Position numbers and translations under genes: made by a program. 64,000 nt of DNA, taken from positions 300,192 to 364,191 of the forward strand of contig NZ_BDJK01000055.1 of the NCBI RefSeq assembly GCF_001950255.1. The letters are read 5' to 3'. Within the stretch, counting starts at the first letter, position 1. Each line of letters starts with the position of its first letter. The DNA comes from Carboxydothermus pertinax. Its GTDB lineage: Bacteria; Bacillota; Z-2901; Carboxydothermales; Carboxydothermaceae. Shown piece by piece: positions 50,166 through 57,851 of the stretch. Below the pieces are notes generated by a model. The model was not told the origin of the DNA. It saw only the letters and a program-made list of their open reading frames with translations, and made no database searches.

Positions 50166-50507
50166 TTATTCCCCCTCATAGTAATCAATTAAGAGCTCGT
50201 CTCCAGAAATTATTTTAACATATCTACTGTGACAAAAGGTACAATAAAAACCTGGGCTTTCAAGCGAAAATATTTTCTCACAGGATTGACACCTAAAATA
50301 AGCCTTAACCTGCTCTATTTCCAAGACAGCATTTTTAGTTAATAAATCGCCTTTAGCGGCTTCAAAGGCAAGTTCCAAGGCCTCTGGTAGAGCATTGGTC
50401 AGCTCACCAACTTTTAGCTTAACTTTAGTAATTTTATTAATACCGTTCTTTCTGGCACTTTCCTCAAGAATAGCCAAAACACTTTCCATCAAAGCCGTTT
50501 CATGCAT
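50166..50507 (-). CDS. hypA: Hydrogenase nickel-binding protein HypA
   Basis: HypA binds nickel through its N-terminal MHE motif and zinc through two CxxC pairs, visible here as CQSCEKIF and CTFCHSR (near 73-76 and 89-92). The 113-residue length is normal. It is the first hyp gene, 37 bases after the maturation protease gene, across a small hairpin. Confidence 0.95.
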   Translation of the reverse strand: MHETALMESVLAILEESARKNGINKITKVKLKVGELTNALPEALELAFEAAKGDLLTKNAVLEIEQVKAYFRCQSCEKIFSLESPGFYCTFCHSRYVKIISGDELLIDYYEGE

Positions 50508-50526
50508 AAAAATTCGACCTTCCCTT

Positions 50527-50555
50527 CAAAAAGAGAAAACCGGGTTAATCCCCGG
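50527..50555 (-). terminator. Possible partial terminator between protease and hypA
   Basis: A five-base-pair GC stem (CCGGG / CCCGG) around GATTAA, followed by TTTTCTCTTTTT on the minus strand, begins within the protease gene's last codons. It is short and may only reduce transcription into the hyp genes. Confidence 0.4.
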
Positions 50556-51015
50556 AATTTATCTCTTTTAAAATTTCCTTCTTTACTTTTTCTTTAACTG
50601 CCTGTAATTCGGAACTTAAATCTAATCCCCAGCCCATTTCTTTTGGTTCAATGCCAAAAAGGATAATTCTATTTAAGGAGGAGGGATCCTGAAACTTTAG
50701 CATTCCCAAAACTTCCATCAAGCCTACCTGGTGCAGGGAAAGGGAAAGGGGTAAATTTATTTCGATGTCAGTAGGCTTGAAACGGTAAATAGTTCCTGGA
50801 ACGCCTCCTCCCCGGACCGCATCGATAATAATAACTTTATCCTTGCCTTCTATAAAGTCAAGAAGGTCCAAAGAAGCAGTTCCACCATCAACGAACTCGA
50901 CATCATCTAAAGTGTATTCAGCTGCTAATTCTTTAACAATGTGAACGCCAATCCCTTCGTCTTTAAATATGCTGTTACCTATGCCCAAAACTAGTATTTT
51001 TGCCAAAGAAATCAC
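50545..51015 (-). CDS. Hydrogenase maturation protease
   Basis: A 156-residue HyaD/HycI-type endopeptidase that removes the C-terminal tail of the large subunit after nickel insertion. The nickel-sensing residues are visible in GIGNSIFKDEGIGVHIV (Glu near 20), DAVRGGGVPGTIYRF (Asp near 61) and SLHQVGLMEVL (His near 94). A GTG at 51015 or a TTG at 51006 could start translation; the later one is better spaced from AGGTGA. The target, at 51660-53087, still carries a 14-residue tail after its CxxH motif. Confidence 0.92.
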   Translation of the reverse strand: MISLAKILVLGIGNSIFKDEGIGVHIVKELAAEYTLDDVEFVDGGTASLDLLDFIEGKDKVIIIDAVRGGGVPGTIYRFKPTDIEINLPLSLSLHQVGLMEVLGMLKFQDPSSLNRIILFGIEPKEMGWGLDLSSELQAVKEKVKKEILKEINSGD

Positions 51016-51648
51016 CTACAGGGTTTGCCTTAATTGTTCCTTAGTTACCACCGTTGTCTCTTCCTCATCCACAGAAACATAGCCGGTAAACATCGATCTG
51101 ATAATTCCCAAACCTTCGGTTAAATCGAGATACAAATGGATAGCAACTGTTATGACAAAAATCCAGTTTACTAAATAGTGAATAAGACGGGCAATGTTTA
51201 AACCCCCAAAGATATAAGCTAAAGTTGGAAAGCTACCAGGTTTATATAAGGCAAGTCCAGTCAAGATTTGAATAATCAGTAAAATACCCCACCCCGAATA
51301 AACTAGCTTTTGTCCCGGGTTGTACTTTCCCCAGTTAGGGTGTTCATCAGTTAAGAAAAGATAATATCTTAAAAGGGCCGGAAAATTTTTTAAGTCTCTA
51401 AATCTAAACCAGATATTTTGATAATCTTTGGTAGCAATTGCATAATAGACTCGAGCTAATAATCCTGCCATGACAACGTACATCATAAAAAAGTGAAGCT
51501 TTCTCGCTGCATCCATAGTTGAAAAGAAGTTGTACTTTAAAGGATTGTGAATATAAAAGCCTGAGATAATCAATGAAGTTATTGCTATCATATTAATCCA
51601 GTGGGTCAATCTAATAAACAGGGGATGACGTAATACCTTCCGGGTCAT
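51016..51648 (-). CDS. Ni/Fe-hydrogenase b-type cytochrome
   Basis: A 210-residue HyaC-like protein with four or five hydrophobic segments (RLTHWINMIAITSLIISG, MMYVVMAGLLARVYYAIAT, GWGILLIIQILTGLALY, HYLVNWIFVITVAIHLYLD) and histidines placed to bind heme b. It should anchor the dimer to the outer face of the membrane and pass electrons to the quinone pool. It follows the large-subunit gene. Confidence 0.93.
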   Translation of the reverse strand: MTRKVLRHPLFIRLTHWINMIAITSLIISGFYIHNPLKYNFFSTMDAARKLHFFMMYVVMAGLLARVYYAIATKDYQNIWFRFRDLKNFPALLRYYLFLTDEHPNWGKYNPGQKLVYSGWGILLIIQILTGLALYKPGSFPTLAYIFGGLNIARLIHYLVNWIFVITVAIHLYLDLTEGLGIIRSMFTGYVSVDEEETTVVTKEQLRQTL

Positions 51649-51659
51649 GGCTCCACCTC

Positions 51660-53087
51660 CTAATAAATTTTAAATTTACCCAAATCCTGACCCGGGGTAA
51701 ATAAATGAACAGCACAAGCAAGACAAGGGTCAAAAGCCCGCACTACTCGAGCAACTTCAATTGGATTTTCTGGGTCTTTGACCGGAGTTCCTATTAAAGC
51801 CTGTTCAATAGGTCCTAACACCCCGTTATCATCACGGGGAGAAGCATTCCAGGTAGTTGGAACTACTGCTTGGTAATTGGCAATTTTGTGGTTTTTAATT
51901 TTAATCCAGTGTCCTAAAGCTCCCCGGGGTGCATCGGTTAAACCCATCCCTTCACTTTCCTTAGGAATCTCAAAAGGCGTATGGGTGGGTTTACCCGGTT
52001 CTAGCTCATTAAGCCATTCCTCCATTGCATGAGCCACTTGTGAGGCTTCCAGGGCACGGGCCAAATGACGCCCTAAAACGGAGAAAGCCTTTTCACCCAA
52101 TCCGCGAATCTTCTTTTCACCTGCTATCCACATTCTAGCCAAGGGTCCTACTTCCATAGGATGACCTTCGTACCGTGGTGCCTTCATCCAAGAATAAGCT
52201 CCTTCTTTGCCCGGTTGAGGATTAGTTACACCATCTTTAGGATGCTTTTGGGTACCGCTATCTTCAAACCAAGAGTATTTTAAATGCTCTGTAATTTTTT
52301 CCGGATTTAATTCTTGATCTTGCCCCTGCAGGTAAATTCCAGGTTTTAAGAATCTTTCACTACCATCTTCCTTTTGGGGGAAGCTTCCGTAACTCATAAG
52401 ATTTTGGCAACCCCGTCCAATATCAAAATAATCTTTGTAATACTCAGCAATAGCTAATACATCAGGTATATAAACATTATCAATAAAAGAAATAAGTTCT
52501 TGCAAACGAGAGCGAAAATTAATAATTTTTTGGGCATCAACATTTTCCGAAGACCCTCCGGGCACTATCCCGACCACATGGGGCATTTTCCCCCCAAAGA
52601 TTGCTAACATTTCATGGGCTTTTTTCCGCATATCCAGAGCTTGAATATAGTGCTCCACCGCTTTTTGGTTAACCGCAGCCGGCAGCCGGTAATCCCCTTC
52701 ATAACGGGGAATAAAGGGTGAAGCATCAGGCCCTTTAACATAGTCTAAAGCAGTTAAATGGTAAAAGTGCAAAATATGGGATTGCAAATAATTTGCTCCA
52801 AAAATTAAATTTCTTAAAATTCGACCATTTTTTGGCGGTTGAATCCCAAAAGCGTTGTCTAAATTAAAGGTGGCAGCAGTGGCATGGGCAGTGGGACAGA
52901 CCCCGCAAATCCGCTGAGTAATTTGCTGAGCATCCCGCGGATCTCTTCCTACCAAAATAGTTTCAATACCCCGGTAAAGGACCCCTGAGCTTTTGGCATC
53001 TACTACTTTGCCACCGTCCACCATTACCTCAACTTTTAAGTGTCCTTCAATCCTGGTAAGCGGGTCAACTACGATTCTCTGGGCCAT
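51660..53087 (-). CDS. [NiFe] hydrogenase large subunit
   Basis: The 475-residue catalytic subunit has both nickel-binding motifs: RICGVCP with C61 and C64, and DPCLACAVH with C455 and C458, H461 ending the mature chain. A 14-residue tail follows, which the downstream protease should remove. Sequence flavour and partners place it in the group 1 membrane-bound uptake hydrogenases. Its ATG overlaps the small-subunit stop (TAATG). Confidence 0.95.
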   Translation of the reverse strand: MAQRIVVDPLTRIEGHLKVEVMVDGGKVVDAKSSGVLYRGIETILVGRDPRDAQQITQRICGVCPTAHATAATFNLDNAFGIQPPKNGRILRNLIFGANYLQSHILHFYHLTALDYVKGPDASPFIPRYEGDYRLPAAVNQKAVEHYIQALDMRKKAHEMLAIFGGKMPHVVGIVPGGSSENVDAQKIINFRSRLQELISFIDNVYIPDVLAIAEYYKDYFDIGRGCQNLMSYGSFPQKEDGSERFLKPGIYLQGQDQELNPEKITEHLKYSWFEDSGTQKHPKDGVTNPQPGKEGAYSWMKAPRYEGHPMEVGPLARMWIAGEKKIRGLGEKAFSVLGRHLARALEASQVAHAMEEWLNELEPGKPTHTPFEIPKESEGMGLTDAPRGALGHWIKIKNHKIANYQAVVPTTWNASPRDDNGVLGPIEQALIGTPVKDPENPIEVARVVRAFDPCLACAVHLFTPGQDLGKFKIY

Positions 53088-54151
53088 TAGTTTTCACCTT
53101 CCTTATCTTTTTTCTTATGCCCACCTAAGCGGCCAGTAGCAATATTTCCGATTAAATGAGCACCAAGTCCAATTGCGGTAGCCGCTCCCACCACTTCGCC
53201 AAAGGTATCAGCGGAAGCCGAAATACCTGGTAATTTAATCTCGGGCATCTTTTCGTATATTGGCCCTGTTTTGTCCGGAAATCCTGGTTCTGTACAACCA
53301 ATGCAAGGGTGTCCAGCTTTAATACACCAGTTCACCCCGCCGTTCCAAAGCCTGGTAGGACAATCCGAATGGGTAACAGGCCCTTTACAACCAAGTAGCA
53401 GCAAACATCCCGGTTCGCTAAAATCTTTGGCAAATATGCTGTTATCAAAATACTGGCGCCGCGGACAATTGTCGTGGATTATTCCTCCGTAAAACATTTT
53501 GGGCCGTCCAAATTTATCAGTTTCCGGTAATTCATTGTATAAAAGTACATGCGCCAAACTCCCCACAAACCAATCAGGGTGGGGCGGACAGCCAGGAATA
53601 TTCAAAACTTTTTGGGGATCAATGATTTTTGTTACTGGTACACATCCGGTGGGATTGGGCTCCGCCGCTGGAATTCCACCATAAGCGGCACAAGTACCAA
53701 TAGCAATAACTGCCGACGCTTTCTCTCCAAGTTCCTTTACAACATCACTAAAATAAAGTTCCCGACCGTCTTTTTCACCAATTGAACAGTAAACGCCGTT
53801 ATCTTTTGTAGGCACTGCCCCTTCCACTACCAAAAAGAATTTTCCTTTATTTTTTTCAGCTTCTCCTAAAAACGCTTCAACGGCAACATGTCCTGTTGCT
53901 GCACTAATATTGGGATGGAATTTTAAACTTATAATTTCCAGAAGAATTTCTTTAATATCCGGATGGACGGAGTTTAACAGGGAAACTGAACAGCCGGTAC
54001 AGGAAGCGCCTTGAATCCAGATAACTGGCGGCTGGCCCTTAGCCGCCTTTTCCAGGGCTTGAGCCACTTCTGGAACCCTTTGGGACAATCCAAGACTTGC
54101 AGCAGTAAAAGAAGCAAACTTTAAAAATTCCCTCCTGGAAAACTTGTTCAA
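53087..54151 (-). CDS. [NiFe] hydrogenase small subunit, Tat-exported
   Basis: The 354-residue protein begins NKFSRREFLKFASFTAASLGL, a twin-arginine signal, so the dimer should be exported folded. Fe-S cysteines are visible in QGASCTGCSVSLL (proximal), GCPPHPDWF, DNCPRRQYF and GCKGPVTHSDCPTRLW, and in NWCIKAGHPCIGCTEPGFPD (distal/medial clusters). A C-terminal hydrophobic segment (GEVVGAATAIGLGAHLIGNIA) may anchor it. The TTG at 54151 is chosen because it is eight bases after GGGGG; the TTG at 54157 is too close. It is the first gene after the sigma-54 promoter. Confidence 0.94.
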   Translation of the reverse strand: MNKFSRREFLKFASFTAASLGLSQRVPEVAQALEKAAKGQPPVIWIQGASCTGCSVSLLNSVHPDIKEILLEIISLKFHPNISAATGHVAVEAFLGEAEKNKGKFFLVVEGAVPTKDNGVYCSIGEKDGRELYFSDVVKELGEKASAVIAIGTCAAYGGIPAAEPNPTGCVPVTKIIDPQKVLNIPGCPPHPDWFVGSLAHVLLYNELPETDKFGRPKMFYGGIIHDNCPRRQYFDNSIFAKDFSEPGCLLLLGCKGPVTHSDCPTRLWNGGVNWCIKAGHPCIGCTEPGFPDKTGPIYEKMPEIKLPGISASADTFGEVVGAATAIGLGAHLIGNIATGRLGGHKKKDKEGEN

Positions 54152-54195
54152 ACCCAAAACCCCCTCTTTTTTGTTTTATCGTAAAAAGTACTACT

Positions 54196-54212
54196 TGCAA
54201 TTTCCATGCCAA
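54196..54212 (-). promoter_or_regulatory. Sigma-54 (-24/-12) promoter of the [NiFe] hydrogenase operon
   Basis: The minus strand reads TTGGCATGGAAATTGCA, matching the TTGGCAC-N5-TTGCA pattern with a single difference and exactly ten bases between the invariant GG and GC. It lies 45 bases before the small-subunit start codon. Transcription from it needs sigma-54 and an AAA+ activator such as the one encoded upstream. Confidence 0.85.
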
Positions 54213-54214
54213 AG

Positions 54215-54246
54215 AAAAATCCCAGATTTTTAAGTCTGGGATTTTT
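54215..54246. terminator. Bidirectional terminator after the sensor gene
   Basis: AAAAATCCCAGA pairs over twelve bases with TCTGGGATTTTT around an eight-base loop, with T-rich tracts on both strands. It ends the hydG-hydF-sensor unit and lies just upstream of the sigma-54 promoter. Confidence 0.85.
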
Positions 54247-54250
54247 TATG

Positions 54251-54267
54251 TGTCTATTTTTTAGACA
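54251..54267. promoter_or_regulatory. Upstream activator site 1 (17-bp palindrome)
   Basis: TGTCTA-TTTTT-TAGACA is a perfect inverted repeat, about 55 bases upstream of the sigma-54 promoter and within the 54158-54457 non-coding stretch. It is one of three copies sharing the same half-site. Confidence 0.75.
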
Positions 54268-54310
54268 GATTGACACAAAAATGCGCGAGTTTCATAATTT
54301 TTTATTAATT

Positions 54311-54327
54311 TGTCCATTTTTTAGACA
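54311..54327. promoter_or_regulatory. Upstream activator site 2 (17-bp palindrome)
   Basis: TGTCCA-TTTTT-TAGACA repeats site 1 with one mismatch in the left half. It directly abuts site 3. Confidence 0.72.
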
Positions 54328-54344
54328 TGTCTAATAATTAGACA
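54328..54344. promoter_or_regulatory. Upstream activator site 3 (17-bp palindrome)
   Basis: TGTCTA-ATAAT-TAGACA is a perfect inverted repeat directly next to site 2, so two dimers could bind side by side. Beyond it, up to 54457, I see only AT-rich sequence with a weak CAATC/GATTG hairpin. Confidence 0.75.
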
Positions 54345-54457
54345 TTTTTAGCAAAAAATAAAACAATCGTACATGATTGTGAAATTAGTAATTTTCTTGG
54401 ATTAATTATATAAGATTAATTTATATAGTATGTTCCTTTTAGTACAAATTCGTAATA

Positions 54458-56647
54458 TTAGATTTTTATTCCGTACTCTTTTATTTTTTGATATAAGGTT
54501 GCTCTGGGTATTCCTAATAGCCTAGCACATGCCAATTTATTGTAATTAGTTGCTTTTAATCCTTCAATTATTAATTTCTTTTCCACTTCCGCTACTGCTT
54601 CTTTAAAAGTTGTTATCTTTGTCACTTTCTCTCCGGATAGTGCTTTCGATGTTATTTGGGCAGGCAAATGTTCTGGCTTAATTAAATTACCTTCCGCCAG
54701 GTAATACGCTCTTTCAATTACATTTTGTAACTCCCGAATATTTCCAGGCCAAGAGTAATTCATTAAAATGCTCATAGCTTCACGAGTAACAATCTTAGGT
54801 ACCATTTTTCGCCGTTCACAAAATTCGATCATAAAACGGTTTATCAACAGAGGTATATCGTCTCTGCGCTCTCTCAGGGGTGGAATACTAATATTAAAAA
54901 CGTTTAACCGATAATAAAGATCCATCCTGAACCGTCCTTCCTTAACTAACTTAGCTAAGGGTTGATTTGTTGCGGCAATAATCCTTATATCAACTTTACG
55001 CGGTGCGTTACTTCCCACCCGCTCAAACTCCCGGTTTTGGATAAAACGTAATAGCTTTACCTGCATGTTTAGTGGCATATCACCAATTTCATCAAGAAAT
55101 AGCGTTCCGCCATCAGCTTGTTCAATCTTTCCTGCTTTGCCCCCCTTTTTTGCTCCGGTAAATGCCCCTTCTTCATAGCCAAATAGTTCAGATTCCAATA
55201 AATTTTCCGGAATTGCCGCACAGTTAATAGCAACAAAAGGCTTTTCTGCCCTTTCGCTTAAATAATGAATAGTTCTTGCCGCAATCTCCTTCCCCACGCC
55301 ACTTTCCCCTTGAATTAAAACATTGCCATCGGAAAGAGCAGCTTTTTCAATTAACTTTTTTACTTCAATTATTTTTTCCGTTTGGCCAGTAATCCCGTCC
55401 AAATAGTATTTTTTACGATTTTCCATTTCATATTTATTACGGTAAAATTCCGCTTCCCCTCTGGTCTTTTTTAATAAAAAGGGTAAGCACATATCAATTT
55501 CCGCAAGCCCCTGATAAACCGCAATAGCCTTTTCCCGACAGGAATTATATCCACAAGCCCCGCAATTTAGTTCATCTTCCGGTTGAAATTTATCCGTATA
55601 AGCCAATATTTCTCTAATTTCTTCTTCGGTAGGTAACGGAAGTTCCCTGGCCTTTACCGTATATTTAACCCGAAAGTTGCCAACAGGCTTTTTTACCAAA
55701 ATCTTTTTATTTTCTTTACTTAATTCTAATAGATACTGGCGCCTTTCTATATACGTCAATACACTGTCAATTTCCGGTCCGTCAATACATCCTCGACAGA
55801 ACAATAAATCGTAAAACAAAACTCCAGAAACTTTCTTTTCTTTTAAACTTTCTAAAGTCTCAATAACTTGCTCTTGTCCTTCAATAGAAATTCCCCTTTG
55901 ACTTTCAATTTCATAACCTCTATGTTTTAGCGATTTTATTAATCCACCAGGTAAAGGAAAAGATTGAGTAAAATTTCTCGGATATTCCGAAACCCTTCGC
56001 GGAGCTACCTCTTTTAACATCTCTTTAATTTCTTTAAAAGTTAATACTGCATCAATATGGCTTTCATTAAAGTTTAAAGCTTCATTTTTTTTCGCTATAC
56101 AAGGCCCTATGAATACCAAAAAAGATTTTGGCTCCTGCGTTTTTAAATACTTTGCTAAAGCTCCCATCGGTGACTTTATTGGAGCCAAATGATTAACTAA
56201 TTCTGGATAATGTTTTTCAATTAATGACACAATAGCAGGACACGCCGAACTTATAACATAATCTTTCGCTTCCCGAAGGTAATTACCGTATTCTGGTAAG
56301 ATAATTTCCACCCCAGCTGTTACTTCTTCAATTTTAGAAAAACCAAACGCCAGTAACTTTCCATGAACCTCTTCAGGTTTTAAGGGATAAAAAGATACCG
56401 GATAAGAAGGCGCTAAAAGTCCTATCACCTTATCCCCTTTTTTAATTCTTGCTAAAACTTCATCTTTAAAGGAATAAATTTTTTTAGCTTCCTGACTACA
56501 GACCCGAACACAACTCCCACAAGCAATACACCTTTCTTCCAGCACTTCAGCTTTTTGATCTTCTATCTTTATTGCCTTCACCGGGCAGTTACGAACACAG
56601 GCGTAACACGCTTTGCATTTTTCCTTATCCGTTGAAACGATCTGCAA
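54458..56647 (-). CDS. Fe-S / [FeFe]-hydrogenase-like sigma-54 activator (one-component sensor)
   Basis: A 729-residue fusion, residues counted from the TTG at 56647. Domains in order: two [4Fe-4S] ferredoxin motifs (CKACYACVRNCP, CIACGSCVRVC; about 11-50). A hydrogenase-like domain follows (about 70-320) with loop cysteines C136 (SSACP), C183 (GPCIAKK), C284 and C287 (FCRGC). A further four-cysteine Fe-S domain lies at about 362-387 (NCGACGYNSC, then a Cys). The AAA+ domain has GESGVGKE, GAFTGA and LFLDEIGDMP (about 447-522). A Fis-type HTH closes the protein at about 700-726. The proton-transfer cysteine is Ala and the third loop is shorter than in catalytic enzymes, so sensing is more likely than turnover. 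GGAGG is seven bases before the TTG. It overlaps hydF and ends before the sigma-54 promoter it presumably controls. Confidence 0.9.
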   Translation of the reverse strand: MQIVSTDKEKCKACYACVRNCPVKAIKIEDQKAEVLEERCIACGSCVRVCSQEAKKIYSFKDEVLARIKKGDKVIGLLAPSYPVSFYPLKPEEVHGKLLAFGFSKIEEVTAGVEIILPEYGNYLREAKDYVISSACPAIVSLIEKHYPELVNHLAPIKSPMGALAKYLKTQEPKSFLVFIGPCIAKKNEALNFNESHIDAVLTFKEIKEMLKEVAPRRVSEYPRNFTQSFPLPGGLIKSLKHRGYEIESQRGISIEGQEQVIETLESLKEKKVSGVLFYDLLFCRGCIDGPEIDSVLTYIERRQYLLELSKENKKILVKKPVGNFRVKYTVKARELPLPTEEEIREILAYTDKFQPEDELNCGACGYNSCREKAIAVYQGLAEIDMCLPFLLKKTRGEAEFYRNKYEMENRKKYYLDGITGQTEKIIEVKKLIEKAALSDGNVLIQGESGVGKEIAARTIHYLSERAEKPFVAINCAAIPENLLESELFGYEEGAFTGAKKGGKAGKIEQADGGTLFLDEIGDMPLNMQVKLLRFIQNREFERVGSNAPRKVDIRIIAATNQPLAKLVKEGRFRMDLYYRLNVFNISIPPLRERRDDIPLLINRFMIEFCERRKMVPKIVTREAMSILMNYSWPGNIRELQNVIERAYYLAEGNLIKPEHLPAQITSKALSGEKVTKITTFKEAVAEVEKKLIIEGLKATNYNKLACARLLGIPRATLYQKIKEYGIKI

Positions 56648-57842
56648 ACGCTTCACCTCCTAGAGGCTTAAGTGCTCTCTCCAATATCCCAGCATCATAT
56701 GCAAATAACATGCCGTAATTAATTACTTTAATGCCTTGTTCTTTAAAATAGGCAATTCTCTGATGTATCTCTTCATTTGTTAACATACACCCGCCACAAT
56801 GTACCGCTAAGTCCAGTTTTTCGTTAATTTTAAATTCCCGTCCTTTATGAAGGGTATAACTAAAATTCCGCCCGGTAAGTTTTTTAAGGATTGCTGGTAT
56901 TTTTTCAGATCCAATATCATCCTTTTGTACGTGGTGGACACAGGCTTCAAAAATACCAATCTTTGCTCCTTCTCTTAACCTTTTAATTTTTTGTATACCT
57001 TCCAAAAAAATTGAGAGTTCCCCGCGATATCGGGCCATTAAAATAGAAAAAGAAGTCAAGGAAATATTTTCTGGGAGGATATCCCGCACCTTGGCAAAAA
57101 CCTGGGAATCAGTTATTACCAGACCAGGCTCTTCTTTAAGGTTTAAGAGTAGTTCTCGTAAATTTTCTGGTTGTACTACATGGGTCACTATATAATTATC
57201 CAAAAGCTCTCTTAAGACAAGCATTTGCGGTTGAATAATCCTGCCTTTAGGAGCTCCAGCATCAATTGGAATCACCAATACCACCGATTTTCCTAATGGA
57301 ACTATATCAGCTACCACCGTTTTTGTTAAACTATCCCGAAGATTTTGAACCAAGAATTCTCGAACAATCGAACCGTCATCCTTCTTACAATCATGAACTA
57401 AATACGAAATCTTAAATTTTTCAAAGAGCTGTTGCCACAACTCTAGGTTTTCCGTTTTATCCGATACTTTATTTATTACGCCAATTACAGTCTTTTTCTT
57501 TAGATTTTGTTCTATAAAATTAAGTTCATATTCTCCAGGGCTAACTTTAGTATTACCCACCAAAATAACTATGCTACAAATTTTTAAAACTTCTTGAGCC
57601 TTTGCCTTACGGATCTCCCCTAGAATAGAATCATCATCTAAACCGGGAGTATCAATAAACTCTACTGGACCAAAGGGTAAGAGCTCAAAGGCCCTGCGGT
57701 TTGGATCGGTAGTTGTCCCAGGAAGGGGAGAGGTTATAGCTCTCTCTTCGCCAGTAATATTGTTTAATAAGGTAGACTTGCCAGCATTACAACGACCAAA
57801 AATTCCAATTGTTTTTCGGTATATTCTCAAGGAATTTTCCAT
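56625..57842 (-). CDS. hydF: [FeFe] hydrogenase H-cluster maturation GTPase HydF
   Basis: HydF is the scaffold that assembles the diiron subcluster and gives it to the apo-hydrogenase. The protein has the GTPase motifs GRCNAGKS (near the N-terminus), PGTTTDP and DTPGLDD. The C-terminal cluster motif CVH then, 44 residues later, HCGGC matches the CxH...HCxxC pattern of HydF. The ATG at 57842 (405 residues) follows AGGTGA; a GTG at 57851 is possible. It begins just after hydG and overlaps the sensor gene, so the three are one unit. Confidence 0.93.
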   Translation of the reverse strand: MENSLRIYRKTIGIFGRCNAGKSTLLNNITGEERAITSPLPGTTTDPNRRAFELLPFGPVEFIDTPGLDDDSILGEIRKAKAQEVLKICSIVILVGNTKVSPGEYELNFIEQNLKKKTVIGVINKVSDKTENLELWQQLFEKFKISYLVHDCKKDDGSIVREFLVQNLRDSLTKTVVADIVPLGKSVVLVIPIDAGAPKGRIIQPQMLVLRELLDNYIVTHVVQPENLRELLLNLKEEPGLVITDSQVFAKVRDILPENISLTSFSILMARYRGELSIFLEGIQKIKRLREGAKIGIFEACVHHVQKDDIGSEKIPAILKKLTGRNFSYTLHKGREFKINEKLDLAVHCGGCMLTNEEIHQRIAYFKEQGIKVINYGMLFAYDAGILERALKPLGGEAFADRFNG

Positions 57843-57851
57843 CGCCATCAC

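Noticed and set aside
54251..54344. CRISPR-like repeats upstream of the hydrogenase genes
   Set aside because: Only three 17-bp palindromes, two of them abutting without spacers; they fit activator binding sites.
54458..56647. Calling the sensor a working [FeFe] hydrogenase
   Set aside because: The proton-transfer cysteine is replaced and loop 3 is shortened, while the AAA+ and HTH domains are complete, so a regulator is the better reading.
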